DNA from: Bradyrhizobium sp. 170
GTDB taxonomy: Bacteria; Pseudomonadota; Alphaproteobacteria; Rhizobiales; Xanthobacteraceae
Direction: 5' to 3'
NCBI RefSeq assembly: GCF_023101085.1
Contig: NZ_CP064703.1
Span: forward strand, 1,922,001-1,986,000
DNA length: 64,000 nt
Below are positions 17,891 to 26,406 of this stretch, piece by piece. The notes beneath the pieces are model-generated. The model was not told the DNA's origin. It was given only the letters and a program-made list of their open reading frames with translations, and made no database searches. A program made the translations under genes and the position numbers. How positions within the stretch are numbered: position 1 is the stretch's first letter; each line of letters begins with the position of its first letter.

Positions 17891-19063
17891 ATGATATCGC
17901 TGAACGCCGCATCAGTTCTGCCAGATGACGGCACCGCCGGGACACTGGTCGGCCGGGTCTGGCTGCCTTCTGCGGGCGGGCCTGCGGTGGTGGCTGTTCG
18001 GGAGAACGGCGTCTACGACTTAACCGCGCGGTTTCCGACCATGAGCATGCTGGCCGAGGAGGCTGATCCGGTTCGCGCGATTCGCGAGGTGCCCGTCACC
18101 CGGATCTCGGATCTTGATAGCATCCTAAGGAACACGCCTCCGGATAGCCGCGACTTAGGCAAGCCTTGGCTTCTGCCGCCGATCGATCTCCAGGTGTTGA
18201 AGGCCGCAGGCGTGACTTTCGCAGTCTCAATGCTGGAGCGGATGATCGAGGAGCGGGCGCTCGGGAACCCCTCGGCGGCCGCGAAAATTCGCGCTGAGGT
18301 GGCCCGCCTGGTCGGCGATGATCTTTCCAAACTCAAGCCTAGCTCACCACAGGCGATGCGATTGAAGGAGGTACTGATCGAACAGCAGGCCTGGAGCCAG
18401 TATCTCGAGGTCGGAATCGGGCGTGACGCTGAGGTTTTCACGAAGGCGCCGGTGCTGTCCTCCGTCGGAACGGGAATGGACGCGGGGCTTCATCCCAAAT
18501 CGACCTGGAATAACCCGGAACCGGAGGTCGTGCTCGCGGTCTCCAGCCGCGGCAAGATTGTCGGCGCTGCACTTGGCAATGACGTCAACTTGCGCGATTT
18601 CGAGGGGCGTTCGGTACTGTTGCTGTCGAAGGCCAAGGACAACAATGCATCCTGCGCCATTGGACTGCTGCTGCGGGTGTTCGACCGGGCCTTTTCGCTC
18701 GACGATATCCGCAAGATGGACATTGCAATGACCGTCACCGGCAACGATGGGTTCATTCTCGAGGCGCATTCATCGATGTGCAAGATCAGCAGAGACCCTG
18801 AGGATCTAGTTGCGCAGACCCTCGAGCCCGCGCATCAGTGCCCTGACGGTTTCGTGTTGTTTCTTGGTACGATGTTCGCGCCGGTAAAGGACCGCGATAT
18901 TGCTGGCCAAGGCTTTACCCACAAGCGCGACGATATCGTCACCATCAAATCGTCAGAGCTTGGAACACTCGTCAACCGGATGCGTCCGAGCGACGAATGC
19001 GAGCACTGGACTTTCGGCTTGACCGCATTGATGAAAAACTTGGCTGCGCGAAGATATCTGTAA
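17891..19063 (+). CDS. fumarylacetoacetate hydrolase-family enzyme
   Basis: A 390-residue protein with a C-terminal FAH fold. The metal-binding residues are in NPEPEVVLAVSSRGKIVGA followed by GNDVNLRDFEG. Long members of this type include 2-keto-3-deoxyarabonate dehydratases and 2,4-diketo acid hydrolases. The ATG at 17891 with GAGG upstream is preferred over the TTG at 17885. It is the last enzyme gene of catabolic locus A. Confidence 0.85.
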   Translation: MISLNAASVLPDDGTAGTLVGRVWLPSAGGPAVVAVRENGVYDLTARFPTMSMLAEEADPVRAIREVPVTRISDLDSILRNTPPDSRDLGKPWLLPPIDLQVLKAAGVTFAVSMLERMIEERALGNPSAAAKIRAEVARLVGDDLSKLKPSSPQAMRLKEVLIEQQAWSQYLEVGIGRDAEVFTKAPVLSSVGTGMDAGLHPKSTWNNPEPEVVLAVSSRGKIVGAALGNDVNLRDFEGRSVLLLSKAKDNNASCAIGLLLRVFDRAFSLDDIRKMDIAMTVTGNDGFILEAHSSMCKISRDPEDLVAQTLEPAHQCPDGFVLFLGTMFAPVKDRDIAGQGFTHKRDDIVTIKSSELGTLVNRMRPSDECEHWTFGLTALMKNLAARRYL

Positions 19064-19179
19064 TCTGATTCCGCACCAAGCGCGCATAGGCGCTTCCAAC
19101 GTTTACTCTACTGCCTCATCCGATCGCGAACTGCTCATCAGGTTTCCCGAATTTCGATCTCTTAAACATGGTCACAGCC

Positions 19180-19656
19180 ATGCAACTCGACAAAATCGAT
19201 GCTCGTCTTCTTGACCTCGTGCAGCGGAACAATCGTTTGAGCAGTGAAGAACTCGGCGCGAAGGTCGGTTTGTCTGCATCCGGAGTTCAGCGTCGACTGA
19301 AACGCCTACGATCGGAGCGCATCATAGAAGGAGACGTTTCAATCGTCTCCCCAAAAGCAGTCGGACGAAACGTGACACTGCTGGTTCACATTTCGTTTGA
19401 GCGTGATCGGAGCGACATAATCGATCGCTTTAAGCGGGCAATCCGCAAAATGCCTGAGGTGATGAGCGGATTCTACGTTACCGGACAGACCGACTTCGTT
19501 CTCCTCGTAACAGCAAATAATATGGAAGAGTACGAACACTTCACTCGGTGTCTAGTACACGAAAACCCAGACATAAAGCGCTTTGAAAGTATGGTCGTTT
19601 TGGACAGAGTCAAAACCGGCTTCACTTTACCAATGGCTTCTATCGCGTGCTGGTGA
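19180..19656 (+). CDS. Lrp/AsnC-family regulator 1
   Basis: About 158 residues: an N-terminal winged HTH (DARLLDLVQRNNRLSSEELG, VGLSASGVQRRLKRL) and a C-terminal RAM domain (GFYVTGQTDFVLLVTANN). The start at 19180 aligns with the paralogue at 59889-60365, though ATG 19168 is possible. The last few residues (MASIACW) differ from the paralogue, and foreign-looking DNA begins there, so the C-terminus may have been replaced. It probably senses an amino acid. Confidence 0.85.
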   Translation: MQLDKIDARLLDLVQRNNRLSSEELGAKVGLSASGVQRRLKRLRSERIIEGDVSIVSPKAVGRNVTLLVHISFERDRSDIIDRFKRAIRKMPEVMSGFYVTGQTDFVLLVTANNMEEYEHFTRCLVHENPDIKRFESMVVLDRVKTGFTLPMASIACW

Positions 19657-20022
19657 CCAGCGAGGCGTAGGGCGGCCAGCGGTTTGAGGTCCCGCTGGAG
19701 AACCCACTCGGCGGCCGAGCTTAGGCCGTGTGGTGTTACGACAAGCGTGAATTGTGGAACGACGGCTGGCCTCGTCAGCCGAGGCGGACAGGATTGAACT
19801 GACGCTGCGATCCTATTGGACATTGATTTGGTTGTACTTTTAGGTTCGGCGATCTGCTTTTGTGTTCTTGGGTGGCGCCGTTGCTCCCTAGAGAGCACTT
19901 TACAGGAGCCGTCCGCAAGCCCGCGCCGCCCATAGCCCGTTGGCGAATAATGCTCCCAGCGCAGTGACGGAGTTGACACTCCCACCTCACTGTTCCCATT
20001 TTGTTTCAACATCAATCCATGG
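19657..20022. other. intergenic stretch between Lrp gene and IS66
   Basis: There is no intact gene. The - strand encodes a run, LTRPAVVPQFTLVVTPHGL, that looks protein-like but has no start, and I cannot assign it. It may be the relic of an older insertion that also altered the end of the Lrp gene. Confidence 0.4.
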
Positions 20023-20030
20023 GGACTAAT
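20023..20030. repeat. IS66 target-site duplication, left
   Basis: The octamer ggactaat directly abuts the left IS end and recurs at 22575-22582 after the right end. Eight bases is the normal IS66 target duplication. Confidence 0.95.
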
Positions 20031-20117
20031 GTACGCATCCGACGAGCGCCGTCTTGCCTGACGCGTAGTATTTCGCGAAGCGTGTGACCTTAAGTCTAGC
20101 TTTAAGGTCATCAGGCG

Positions 20118-20519
20118 ATGCGGGTCGAGGTTTTAGGCGGGTTGGAGAGGCGGCGGCGCTGGTCGCAGGATGACAAGGCGCGGATCGTCGAGGAAACGCT
20201 GGTACCGGGCGCCAAGGTGACAGATGTTGCGCGCCGCAACGGTGTCGCGGCCAGCGTCGTGTTCACCTGGCGCCGCCAGGCCCGGACGGTCGAGAAGGTC
20301 GGGACGTGTTTTGCGCCGGTGCAGATTGCCTTGGCGGTGGAGCCGAGCGCGGAAGAAGCGAAGCCGCTATCCAAGGATGACCGGCGGTTGCAGCCCGTGC
20401 CGGCCGCCCGGAACGGATTGATCGAGATCGATCTTGGCAACCGGCGACGCATCCGGGTGGATGCACAGGTTGACCCCGAGGCGCTGGCGCGGGTCCTCGA
20501 CGTGCTTGAGCGCCGATGA
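20118..20519 (+). CDS. tnpA: IS66 accessory protein TnpA
   Basis: A 133-residue protein with the N-terminal RRRRWSQDDKARIVEETL helix-turn-helix (transposase-8-like) found in the first ORF of IS66 elements. It overlaps tnpB by 4 bases (ATGA). It is required for transposition with TnpB in this family; its exact role is unclear. Confidence 0.9.
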   Translation: MRVEVLGGLERRRRWSQDDKARIVEETLVPGAKVTDVARRNGVAASVVFTWRRQARTVEKVGTCFAPVQIALAVEPSAEEAKPLSKDDRRLQPVPAARNGLIEIDLGNRRRIRVDAQVDPEALARVLDVLERR

Positions 20520-20863
20520 TCGCCATACCAGGCAATGTGCGGGTGTGGCTTGCGACCGGCCATACCGATATGCGCCGCGGATTCCCGAGCCTGGCGCGTC
20601 TGGTTCAGGAGAGCTTGAAGCGTGATCCGCACGCTGGTGATCTCTACGTTTTTAGGGGTCGTCGCGGCGACCTGATCAAAATCATTTGGCATGACGGCCA
20701 GGGCGCGTGTCTGTTCACGAAAAGACTGGAGCGCGGCCGATTTTTGTGGCCATCGGTGGCGGACGGCGTTGTCACGATCAGTGTTGCACAACTATCCTAT
20801 CTCCTGTCCGGAATTGACTGGCGAATGCCGCAGGCAACCTGGCGTCCGCAGGCTTCCGGATAA
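20516..20863 (+). CDS. tnpB: IS66 accessory protein TnpB
   Basis: A 115-residue IS66 Orf2 protein with the family core TDMRRGFPSLARLVQ, DLYVFRGRRGDLIKI and TKRLERGRFLWP. Its start overlaps the tnpA stop, so translation is coupled. Confidence 0.93.
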   Translation: MIAIPGNVRVWLATGHTDMRRGFPSLARLVQESLKRDPHAGDLYVFRGRRGDLIKIIWHDGQGACLFTKRLERGRFLWPSVADGVVTISVAQLSYLLSGIDWRMPQATWRPQASG

Positions 20864-20932
20864 GCTGTGGCTTTTTGACTCACGACGGAAATCTAGCGGG
20901 ATTTTTAGTGGCGAATATGTTGGATTGTCGTC

Positions 20933-22522
20933 GTGACGACGCCCTCCGATCCGCTTCCCGCCGACCTTGCTGCTGCGCACGCAATGATCCTTGCGCAGCG
21001 CGAATTGCTGATGCTGGCAAAGAGCGAAGTGACCGTGGGCCGCCTGGAAATCGAGCGGCTGAAGCTGATGCTGGCCAAAGCACGGCGCGAACAGTTCGGG
21101 CAATCTTCTGAACGCGGCAAGCTGCTGGTCGAGCAGCTCGAGCTGGCCATCGAGGATCTTGAAGAAACCCAGGCTGAGCAGGAAACCAGGGCCGAGATCG
21201 CAGCACCAGAAGCCGCCAAACAGAAGCGTGCGCAAAATCCGCGGCTGCCTCGACGTCCCCTGCCGGACAATCTGCCTGTCGAACGTATCGTCGAACCCGC
21301 ACCTTGCGCGTGTGGCAAGTGTGGCAGCGAGCGGCTGCACAAGCTTGGCGAGGTGGTGTCGAAGACCCTTGAATGCGAGCCGCGGCGCTGGAAGATCATC
21401 GAGCACGTCCGCGAGAAGTTCTCCTGCCGGGATTGCGAGGCGATCACCGAGGCGCCGGCGCCCTCACATCCGATCCCGCGCGGCTTTGCCGGGCCGAGTT
21501 TGCTGGCGATGGTGCTGGTCAACAAGTTCCTGCTGCATCAGCCGTTGAACCGCCAGAGCAAGACCTATGCTCGGGAAGGGATCGAGATCGATGTCTCGAC
21601 GCTAGCGGATCGGGTCGGCGCCTGCGTGGTGGCGCTCGACCCCATTATTGAGGCGATCCGAACTCACGTCATGAGCGCGGAACGCATCCACGCCGATGAC
21701 ACGACGGTGCCCGTACTGGCGAAACTGAAGACTGTCATCGGCCGGATCTGGACCTACGTTCGCGATGACCGGCCGTTTGGCGGCAAAGACCCACCGGCGG
21801 CAGCGTTCCATTACTCGCGCAGTCGTGCCGGGGAACATCCACAAGGCCATCTTGCCGGCTATGTGGGCCTGATGCAGGCCGATGCCTTTGATGGGTACAA
21901 CCAGCTCTACAAGGCTCAAAGGAAGCCGGCGCCGATCCTTGAAGCAGCCTGCTGGAGCCACGGCCGGAGGAAGTTTGTCGACTTGGTGAAACAGGGAGAA
22001 GCGCCGATCGCCAGCGAGGCTGTGCGGCGCATCGATATCCTCTTCGAGATCGAGCGCACCATCAACGGCAAAACGCCGGAGCAGCGGCTTGCCGTGCGCC
22101 GCGAACGATCACGGCCACTCATTGCCGAGCTTGAAATCTGGATGCGCCAGCAGCGAGCGTTGCTCTCCACCAAGAACGATACCGCAAAGGCGATCAACTA
22201 CCTGCTCAACCGCTGGGCAGCGTTCACGCGCTTCCTCGACGACGGCCGCGTCTGTCTTACGAACAACGCCGCCGAACGAGCGTTGCGGGGTGTGGCGGTT
22301 GGAAGAAGAAACTGGACCTTTGCCGGTTCGGACGCGGGCGGCCATCGGGCTGCCGCTGTCTATACCTTGATCGAAACTTGCAAGATGAACGACGTCGATC
22401 CGCAAGCCTGGCTCGCTGACGTGCTGGCCAGGCTTCCAGACCACCCAGCCAACAAAGTCGACGAATTGCTTCCGTGGAATTGGAAGGCGAACCAACGGTC
22501 AAAGCCCGCCGTTGCTGCCTGA
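20933..22522 (+). CDS. tnpC: IS66 transposase TnpC
   Basis: A 529-residue transposase with a GTG start. It has an N-terminal coiled-coil/leucine-zipper region (about 20-85), a zinc-finger-like segment (CACGKCGSERLH and CRDCEA, about 124-170) and a DDE domain including RIHADDTTVPVL, DGYNQLY and the C-terminal NNAAERALRG. All parts are present and in frame. Confidence 0.95.
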   Translation: MTTPSDPLPADLAAAHAMILAQRELLMLAKSEVTVGRLEIERLKLMLAKARREQFGQSSERGKLLVEQLELAIEDLEETQAEQETRAEIAAPEAAKQKRAQNPRLPRRPLPDNLPVERIVEPAPCACGKCGSERLHKLGEVVSKTLECEPRRWKIIEHVREKFSCRDCEAITEAPAPSHPIPRGFAGPSLLAMVLVNKFLLHQPLNRQSKTYAREGIEIDVSTLADRVGACVVALDPIIEAIRTHVMSAERIHADDTTVPVLAKLKTVIGRIWTYVRDDRPFGGKDPPAAAFHYSRSRAGEHPQGHLAGYVGLMQADAFDGYNQLYKAQRKPAPILEAACWSHGRRKFVDLVKQGEAPIASEAVRRIDILFEIERTINGKTPEQRLAVRRERSRPLIAELEIWMRQQRALLSTKNDTAKAINYLLNRWAAFTRFLDDGRVCLTNNAAERALRGVAVGRRNWTFAGSDAGGHRAAAVYTLIETCKMNDVDPQAWLADVLARLPDHPANKVDELLPWNWKANQRSKPAVAA

Positions 22523-22574
22523 GCGCTTCGCGGATGACCATCGCGCCCGCCTGGGGTGCTGGCCGGATGCGTAC

Positions 22575-22582
22575 GGACTAAT
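22575..22582. repeat. IS66 target-site duplication, right
   Basis: The octamer ggactaat abuts the right end and is identical to 20023-20030. Confidence 0.95.
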
Positions 22583-22711
22583 TCGCCACAGCAAGCGACT
22601 AGCGTTGCTTGACAGCCTTTATGGTCCGTCGGGCATGGAGCGCCCTTGGTTAGCAGTTTGGTAACGGGGTTCTGGGGTAGTACGTACGATGCTCATTCTC
22701 GCTTTCGTGTT

Positions 22712-23935
22712 CTAGTGAGACATTTCGTAACTCTTGAAGTGCTTTCGCACCTCCCCTGTACCCACAAAATGAGATAGCAACCGATAATTCCGAAACTGAT
22801 GTCTAACTTTCCCAGCGACAATAGCCGGATGAATCTGAAGTGCGTTAGCGAGATTGATCACGCCGGTTGGAGTGGGGTGAAACCGCACATCAGTATTCTC
22901 CCAAATGGATCTGGGGATGCATGCTTCTTCGGCCCATTGGTCTGCTTCATCTTCTCTAGAATCGCGATTCGCTCCAGCACTATCACGCAAAGTGAGATCA
23001 TCAACAAAGCCAACGTCTGCTGCATTCTCAAGGTGTCTACCGACGTGGGCCAGCTCATGAAGTAAGCAGAACCAGAAATTATCAATCCGATCATAACGCA
23101 GCGTTAGTCCAACAACGGGCGTGCCATCCGCCAACTTTAGAGCGGCTCCATCCAGGTGCGTCTTGGAAAGATGCTCTAAGATGATCAGATGAATGCCGTT
23201 CTTTTCAAGAAACTCCTTTGCCAAAAGTGGCCCATTCTCAGACCAGCTCAATTTCGCAACCATCCTAAGGAAATCCGGAGTAACTGTTCCCGGCCTATAT
23301 TCCTTGGGTAGCTTTTTCTCTGAGGCTAACGCTAGTAGCTGCAAGCACCATGCATTCAGAGCAAACGGATCGGACTTTGCATTTGCGCGTGCATGATCAT
23401 TCTTTCTGTACATGGCTTCGACAACTAGACTTGTTCGCCCGGCTCGATGCATGAGGTCGCGCATTATTTCCTCAGCATAATGAGTTACCTTCGGGCGCTT
23501 CGGGAGCCATTTGAGCTTCATCATTTCGGCGACGGGAAATTTGGCCCAATCGATCTCAGAATCTTCAATGTTTCCAACAGATCTTCCCTTGAGCAGGACA
23601 TCGCTCGGAATACCTAGATGCTCGTGAAGAGCGCGCGCCATCGTCATAGTAATTTGGCGCTTCCCGGAAAGCACTTCAGAGACTTTCGCGCGACTGCCGA
23701 TAAACGGCACTAAGTCCCGCGCCGAAAGTCCCGACTGCTCCATACGAAATTCAATAGCAGCGACGGGGCTCGGAAAGCCCATAGGAATATTCTTGGATTC
23801 GTACAGCTCAACAAGATCAGCGAGCACATCCAATTCGGTGCCTTCGGGCGTACCGGCGCGCGCTTCCATCAGCTCGGAAATGCGATCTAAAGCCGCTTCA
23901 TAGTCAGCCTTGGTTCTAATCGGCTTCACATTCAT
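22712..23935 (-). CDS. HigA-type antitoxin fused to ImmA/IrrE peptidase
   Basis: A 407-residue protein. An XRE helix-turn-helix of HigA type (LSARDLVPFIGSRAKVSEVL, about residues 70-89) is followed by a long C-terminal ImmA/IrrE zinc-peptidase domain with the HELAH motif (H293-E294-x2-H297) and an acidic third-ligand region. The start at 23935 has a strong GGAGGAGGTG site that overlaps the end of the toxin gene. It should neutralise the upstream toxin and repress the pair. The peptidase may regulate its own stability or that of another repressor, as ImmA does. Much longer than plain HigA. Confidence 0.88.
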   Translation of the reverse strand: MNVKPIRTKADYEAALDRISELMEARAGTPEGTELDVLADLVELYESKNIPMGFPSPVAAIEFRMEQSGLSARDLVPFIGSRAKVSEVLSGKRQITMTMARALHEHLGIPSDVLLKGRSVGNIEDSEIDWAKFPVAEMMKLKWLPKRPKVTHYAEEIMRDLMHRAGRTSLVVEAMYRKNDHARANAKSDPFALNAWCLQLLALASEKKLPKEYRPGTVTPDFLRMVAKLSWSENGPLLAKEFLEKNGIHLIILEHLSKTHLDGAALKLADGTPVVGLTLRYDRIDNFWFCLLHELAHVGRHLENAADVGFVDDLTLRDSAGANRDSREDEADQWAEEACIPRSIWENTDVRFHPTPTGVINLANALQIHPAIVAGKVRHQFRNYRLLSHFVGTGEVRKHFKSYEMSH

Positions 23936-23936
23936 C

Positions 23937-24230
23937 TCACACCTCCTCCGCATCAATCCCGTCGTACTCCGCATGTGTCCCCACAAAGCGGATATAGATG
24001 ACCCGATAGGGATAATTGATGCTAACGACTAACCGGAATTCGTTCCCTTTGATGTTGAAGACGACTCTGCTGTTCTTCAGAATGCTGCTATTCCGGTACT
24101 GAGTTTTAACGGCCGACGGTTGATCCCAATCGGCTGCTTCGGCTTCGCGATACCAAGCAAGCAGCGGCTCCTCCGCCTCGGGGTATCGGCACCAGAAGTC
24201 GCGCAGCGTTCCTTTCGCAATGACACGCAT
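23937..24230 (-). CDS. HigB-type toxin (mRNA interferase family)
   Basis: A 97-residue RelE-superfamily HigB protein with landmarks LRDFWCRYPEAEEPL, VVFNIKGNEFRLVV and RFVGTHAEYD near the C-terminus. It likely cleaves ribosome-bound mRNA. The ATG at 24230 fits the family; an upstream in-frame TTG at 24251 is less likely. The stop lies one base before the antitoxin start, the toxin-first order normal for higBA. Confidence 0.88.
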   Translation of the reverse strand: MRVIAKGTLRDFWCRYPEAEEPLLAWYREAEAADWDQPSAVKTQYRNSSILKNSRVVFNIKGNEFRLVVSINYPYRVIYIRFVGTHAEYDGIDAEEV

Positions 24231-24517
24231 GACAATATAAGCCGTTCCCAAAACGCCCGCAAGCTATTCGCTCCCAAAATGTATGGAAGTGGTAGAAGCG
24301 TGTCAATGTCATTTTTCGTTAGTTAAATCAATAAGTTAAGTGAAGGCGAGGGGAATCGGGGCGAAGCGCATTGCTCACACAACCGGTGAGAGGTCCTGTC
24401 GGCCAAAGGGGCTGCATCAAGGGCGTGGCGCCTCGGCGGACCGATGCTCCTAGCCCGGACAGGCGCGGTTTCGCTATAGCGACGAAAGAAAGCCTGAGAC
24501 CATGCCGCAATCATTCT
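24231..24517. other. upstream region of the toxin-antitoxin pair
   Basis: This stretch holds the promoter side of higBA. An AT-rich patch at about 24295-24345 is the likely promoter area. I see no gene. Confidence 0.4.
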
Positions 24518-24665
24518 GGTCCGCATCGACGCCGGCAAGAAGATGCGTCGCTATTATAAGCTCGACGTACAGCCGGACCTGTTCGGCTGCTGGTCACTCA
24601 TTCGGGGAGTGGGGCCGCATCGGCCGACCGGGCCAGGCGCGCATCGACAACTTCCCGACGCGCGG
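24518..24665 (+). pseudogene. WGR-domain protein relic
   Basis: The sequence encodes RRYYKLDVQPDLFGCWSLIR, then after a frameshift near 24603, EWGRIGRPGQARIDNFPTRG. Together these make the WGR domain found in small rhizobial proteins and some polymerases. It is out of frame and truncated. Confidence 0.7.
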
Positions 24666-24677
24666 TACACAGCTACA

Positions 24678-25070
24678 GCGAATTGGTTCAAGCGCGCGTC
24701 GCCATGCGGGAGGCAATGAAGAAGGGGCAGCCACGGCATATATGCGCGATTTGCGGCACGCCGGTGCACCTGGTCGCTAACATGTGTAAACGCTTCTTCT
24801 TTCGCCATTAGACGGAAGATGGCTCATGTCCGGCGGTGCCGCGGAATTCGTTGAGCGAAGAAGAATTCGCACACGAAAATATCACGCTCTGCGCGAAAGC
24901 GGATCAAGCAGCTTATTGAACGCAGCTTACGAGCGGACCCGGCATTCGACAGAGACAATCATTCACGAGAAACGTTGGAATGCGGCACACGATCCCCTGA
25001 CGTGGCGAAAGCCCGACGTTCAGGCGACATCGACCGAGATTCCCGGAAGTCGCGCGTGCCGGGCAGATCA
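24678..25070 (+). pseudogene. relic of a CoiA-like/DUF6035-type protein
   Basis: Pieces in several frames read HICAICGTPVHLVANMCKRFFFRH, then EDGSCP, LSEEEFAHEKYHALRES, IKQLIERSLRADPAFD, EKRWNAAHDP and WRKPDVQAT. The order matches a large CoiA-like family with an N-terminal zinc-knuckle and a nuclease-like core. It is broken by frameshifts and ends where the GH88 gene begins. Confidence 0.55.
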
Positions 25071-25091
25071 GGTCGGCAACGCCAGTTCACC

Positions 25092-26315
25092 TCACGCGAG
25101 TGTCGGCACCGCCATCAGAGGTCGGAATTGACCGGGCAGCATGACGCGGCACAGCGCCTCGGTGAAGAAGAAGTCGCCGAACATGGTCGCGCTGCGCACA
25201 CCCTCATTGTGCGGCTTCGAGTAGCAGGAATTCTTCAACAAGCCGCGATGCGACCCCTCTCGCGCGAACTCATTCCGGCACAGCGCTTCCAGCATCGCCA
25301 ATCCCTGGTCGGTCCACGCTGAAGCTGCGGTGTCATCGGGATGCAGCCGCCCCAGTTCGAGCAACGCGGATGAAATCACGGCCGCTGCTGCCGTGTCCTT
25401 AATGTCGGCGTCGGCCTCCGCCGCATCGAAGTCCCACGGCGGGACCTGACGTCCAGCGAGCCGCTTCATATGGTAATTTGCAAGCTGTTCTGCGAGGTCC
25501 AGATATCGGCGCTGCCCGGTCTCTCGCGCGGAGTTGACATAGCCGTAGATGGCCCAGCTCTGACCGCGGGTCCAGGCGGATTCACTGCCTGCTCCCTGGA
25601 ACGTATAGCCGCGCTTCCGCGCGCCGCTCACCACGTCGTACTCCACCGCATGATAGGTGGAGTGATCGGGGCGAATGAAAGCCTTTGCCGTCATGTCGGC
25701 ATGCGCTTCGGCGGCCAGACGATAGCTGCGATCGCCGCTATAATTGGTTGCCCAATACAGCAGCGAGAGATTAGCCATGGTGTCGATCGCTGAACTGCAT
25801 TGCCCGCGGGGGTCGTCCAGCGGACCCCAGGAGGCGAGATACGCGCCGCTTCGCGTGGTGATAATCCGTGCCCGCAGCTTGTCGGCCGCCCTCATAGCGA
25901 TTTCCGCATACCAGCGATCGCCAGTGATCACGTGCGCGGGAATAGCGCTGCTGTCAAATATGAAGCCGATATCATGGGTGTTGGGGTCGTCCGCGCGCTG
26001 TGCCACTAGCCGCATGCGTTCGCGCGCCCAGATCAGGTATTTCGTCTCATTGGTATGCAGATAACAGGTCAACAACAGGCCCACCCAGAAGCCGCACAGC
26101 CAATTGCCGTGGCTCCAAGCTTCGCCGTTATAGCCAGCAGACAGCGAAGCCGGCAGCTTGATCCAGGAGCCGTCCGGTGCCGTGACATGCGGAAATTCGA
26201 CGCCCAATGTCGGCTCGTCTTCGGCCACTTTGCGGGCCATGACGTCCAGGACCTCGGTGAACAGTCGCCGCTGCGCGGCAGTGAGCTCGATCGAATTGTT
26301 GGCGGTGTCCGGCAT
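25092..26315 (-). CDS. GH88-type unsaturated uronyl hydrolase, locus B
   Basis: A 407-residue alpha/alpha-barrel hydrolase with the GH88 landmarks HGNWLCGFWVGLL, SSAIDTMANLSLLYWAT (candidate catalytic Asp), SAWTRGQSWAIYGYV and PWDFDAAEADADIKDTAA. The start at 26315 has GGAAAGAAG upstream; a longer frame reaches 26387. It is distinct from the locus A enzyme and so probably acts on a different linkage or sugar. There is no signal peptide. It lies downstream of the AraC gene on the same strand. Confidence 0.88.
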   Translation of the reverse strand: MPDTANNSIELTAAQRRLFTEVLDVMARKVAEDEPTLGVEFPHVTAPDGSWIKLPASLSAGYNGEAWSHGNWLCGFWVGLLLTCYLHTNETKYLIWARERMRLVAQRADDPNTHDIGFIFDSSAIPAHVITGDRWYAEIAMRAADKLRARIITTRSGAYLASWGPLDDPRGQCSSAIDTMANLSLLYWATNYSGDRSYRLAAEAHADMTAKAFIRPDHSTYHAVEYDVVSGARKRGYTFQGAGSESAWTRGQSWAIYGYVNSARETGQRRYLDLAEQLANYHMKRLAGRQVPPWDFDAAEADADIKDTAAAAVISSALLELGRLHPDDTAASAWTDQGLAMLEALCRNEFAREGSHRGLLKNSCYSKPHNEGVRSATMFGDFFFTEALCRVMLPGQFRPLMAVPTLA

Positions 26316-26406
26316 GCTTCTTTCCGAGAAAACATAGGTTAGGTGAGATCTTCGTGGCGACCGCCCGACGGGTTGGAGGGCAGCCATTTTGGTTTCGGCG
26401 ATCGGA

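Larger units (their letters stand above)
20031..22574 (+). mobile_element. complete IS66-family insertion sequence
   Basis: A 2544-bp element bounded by imperfect inverted repeats (left GTACGCATCCGACGAGCGCC; right end read inward GTACGCATCCGGCCAGCACC, 17 of 20 matching). It is flanked by an exact 8-bp duplication and carries the three IS66 genes tnpA, tnpB and tnpC with no frameshift. It therefore looks recently inserted and potentially active. Confidence 0.95.
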
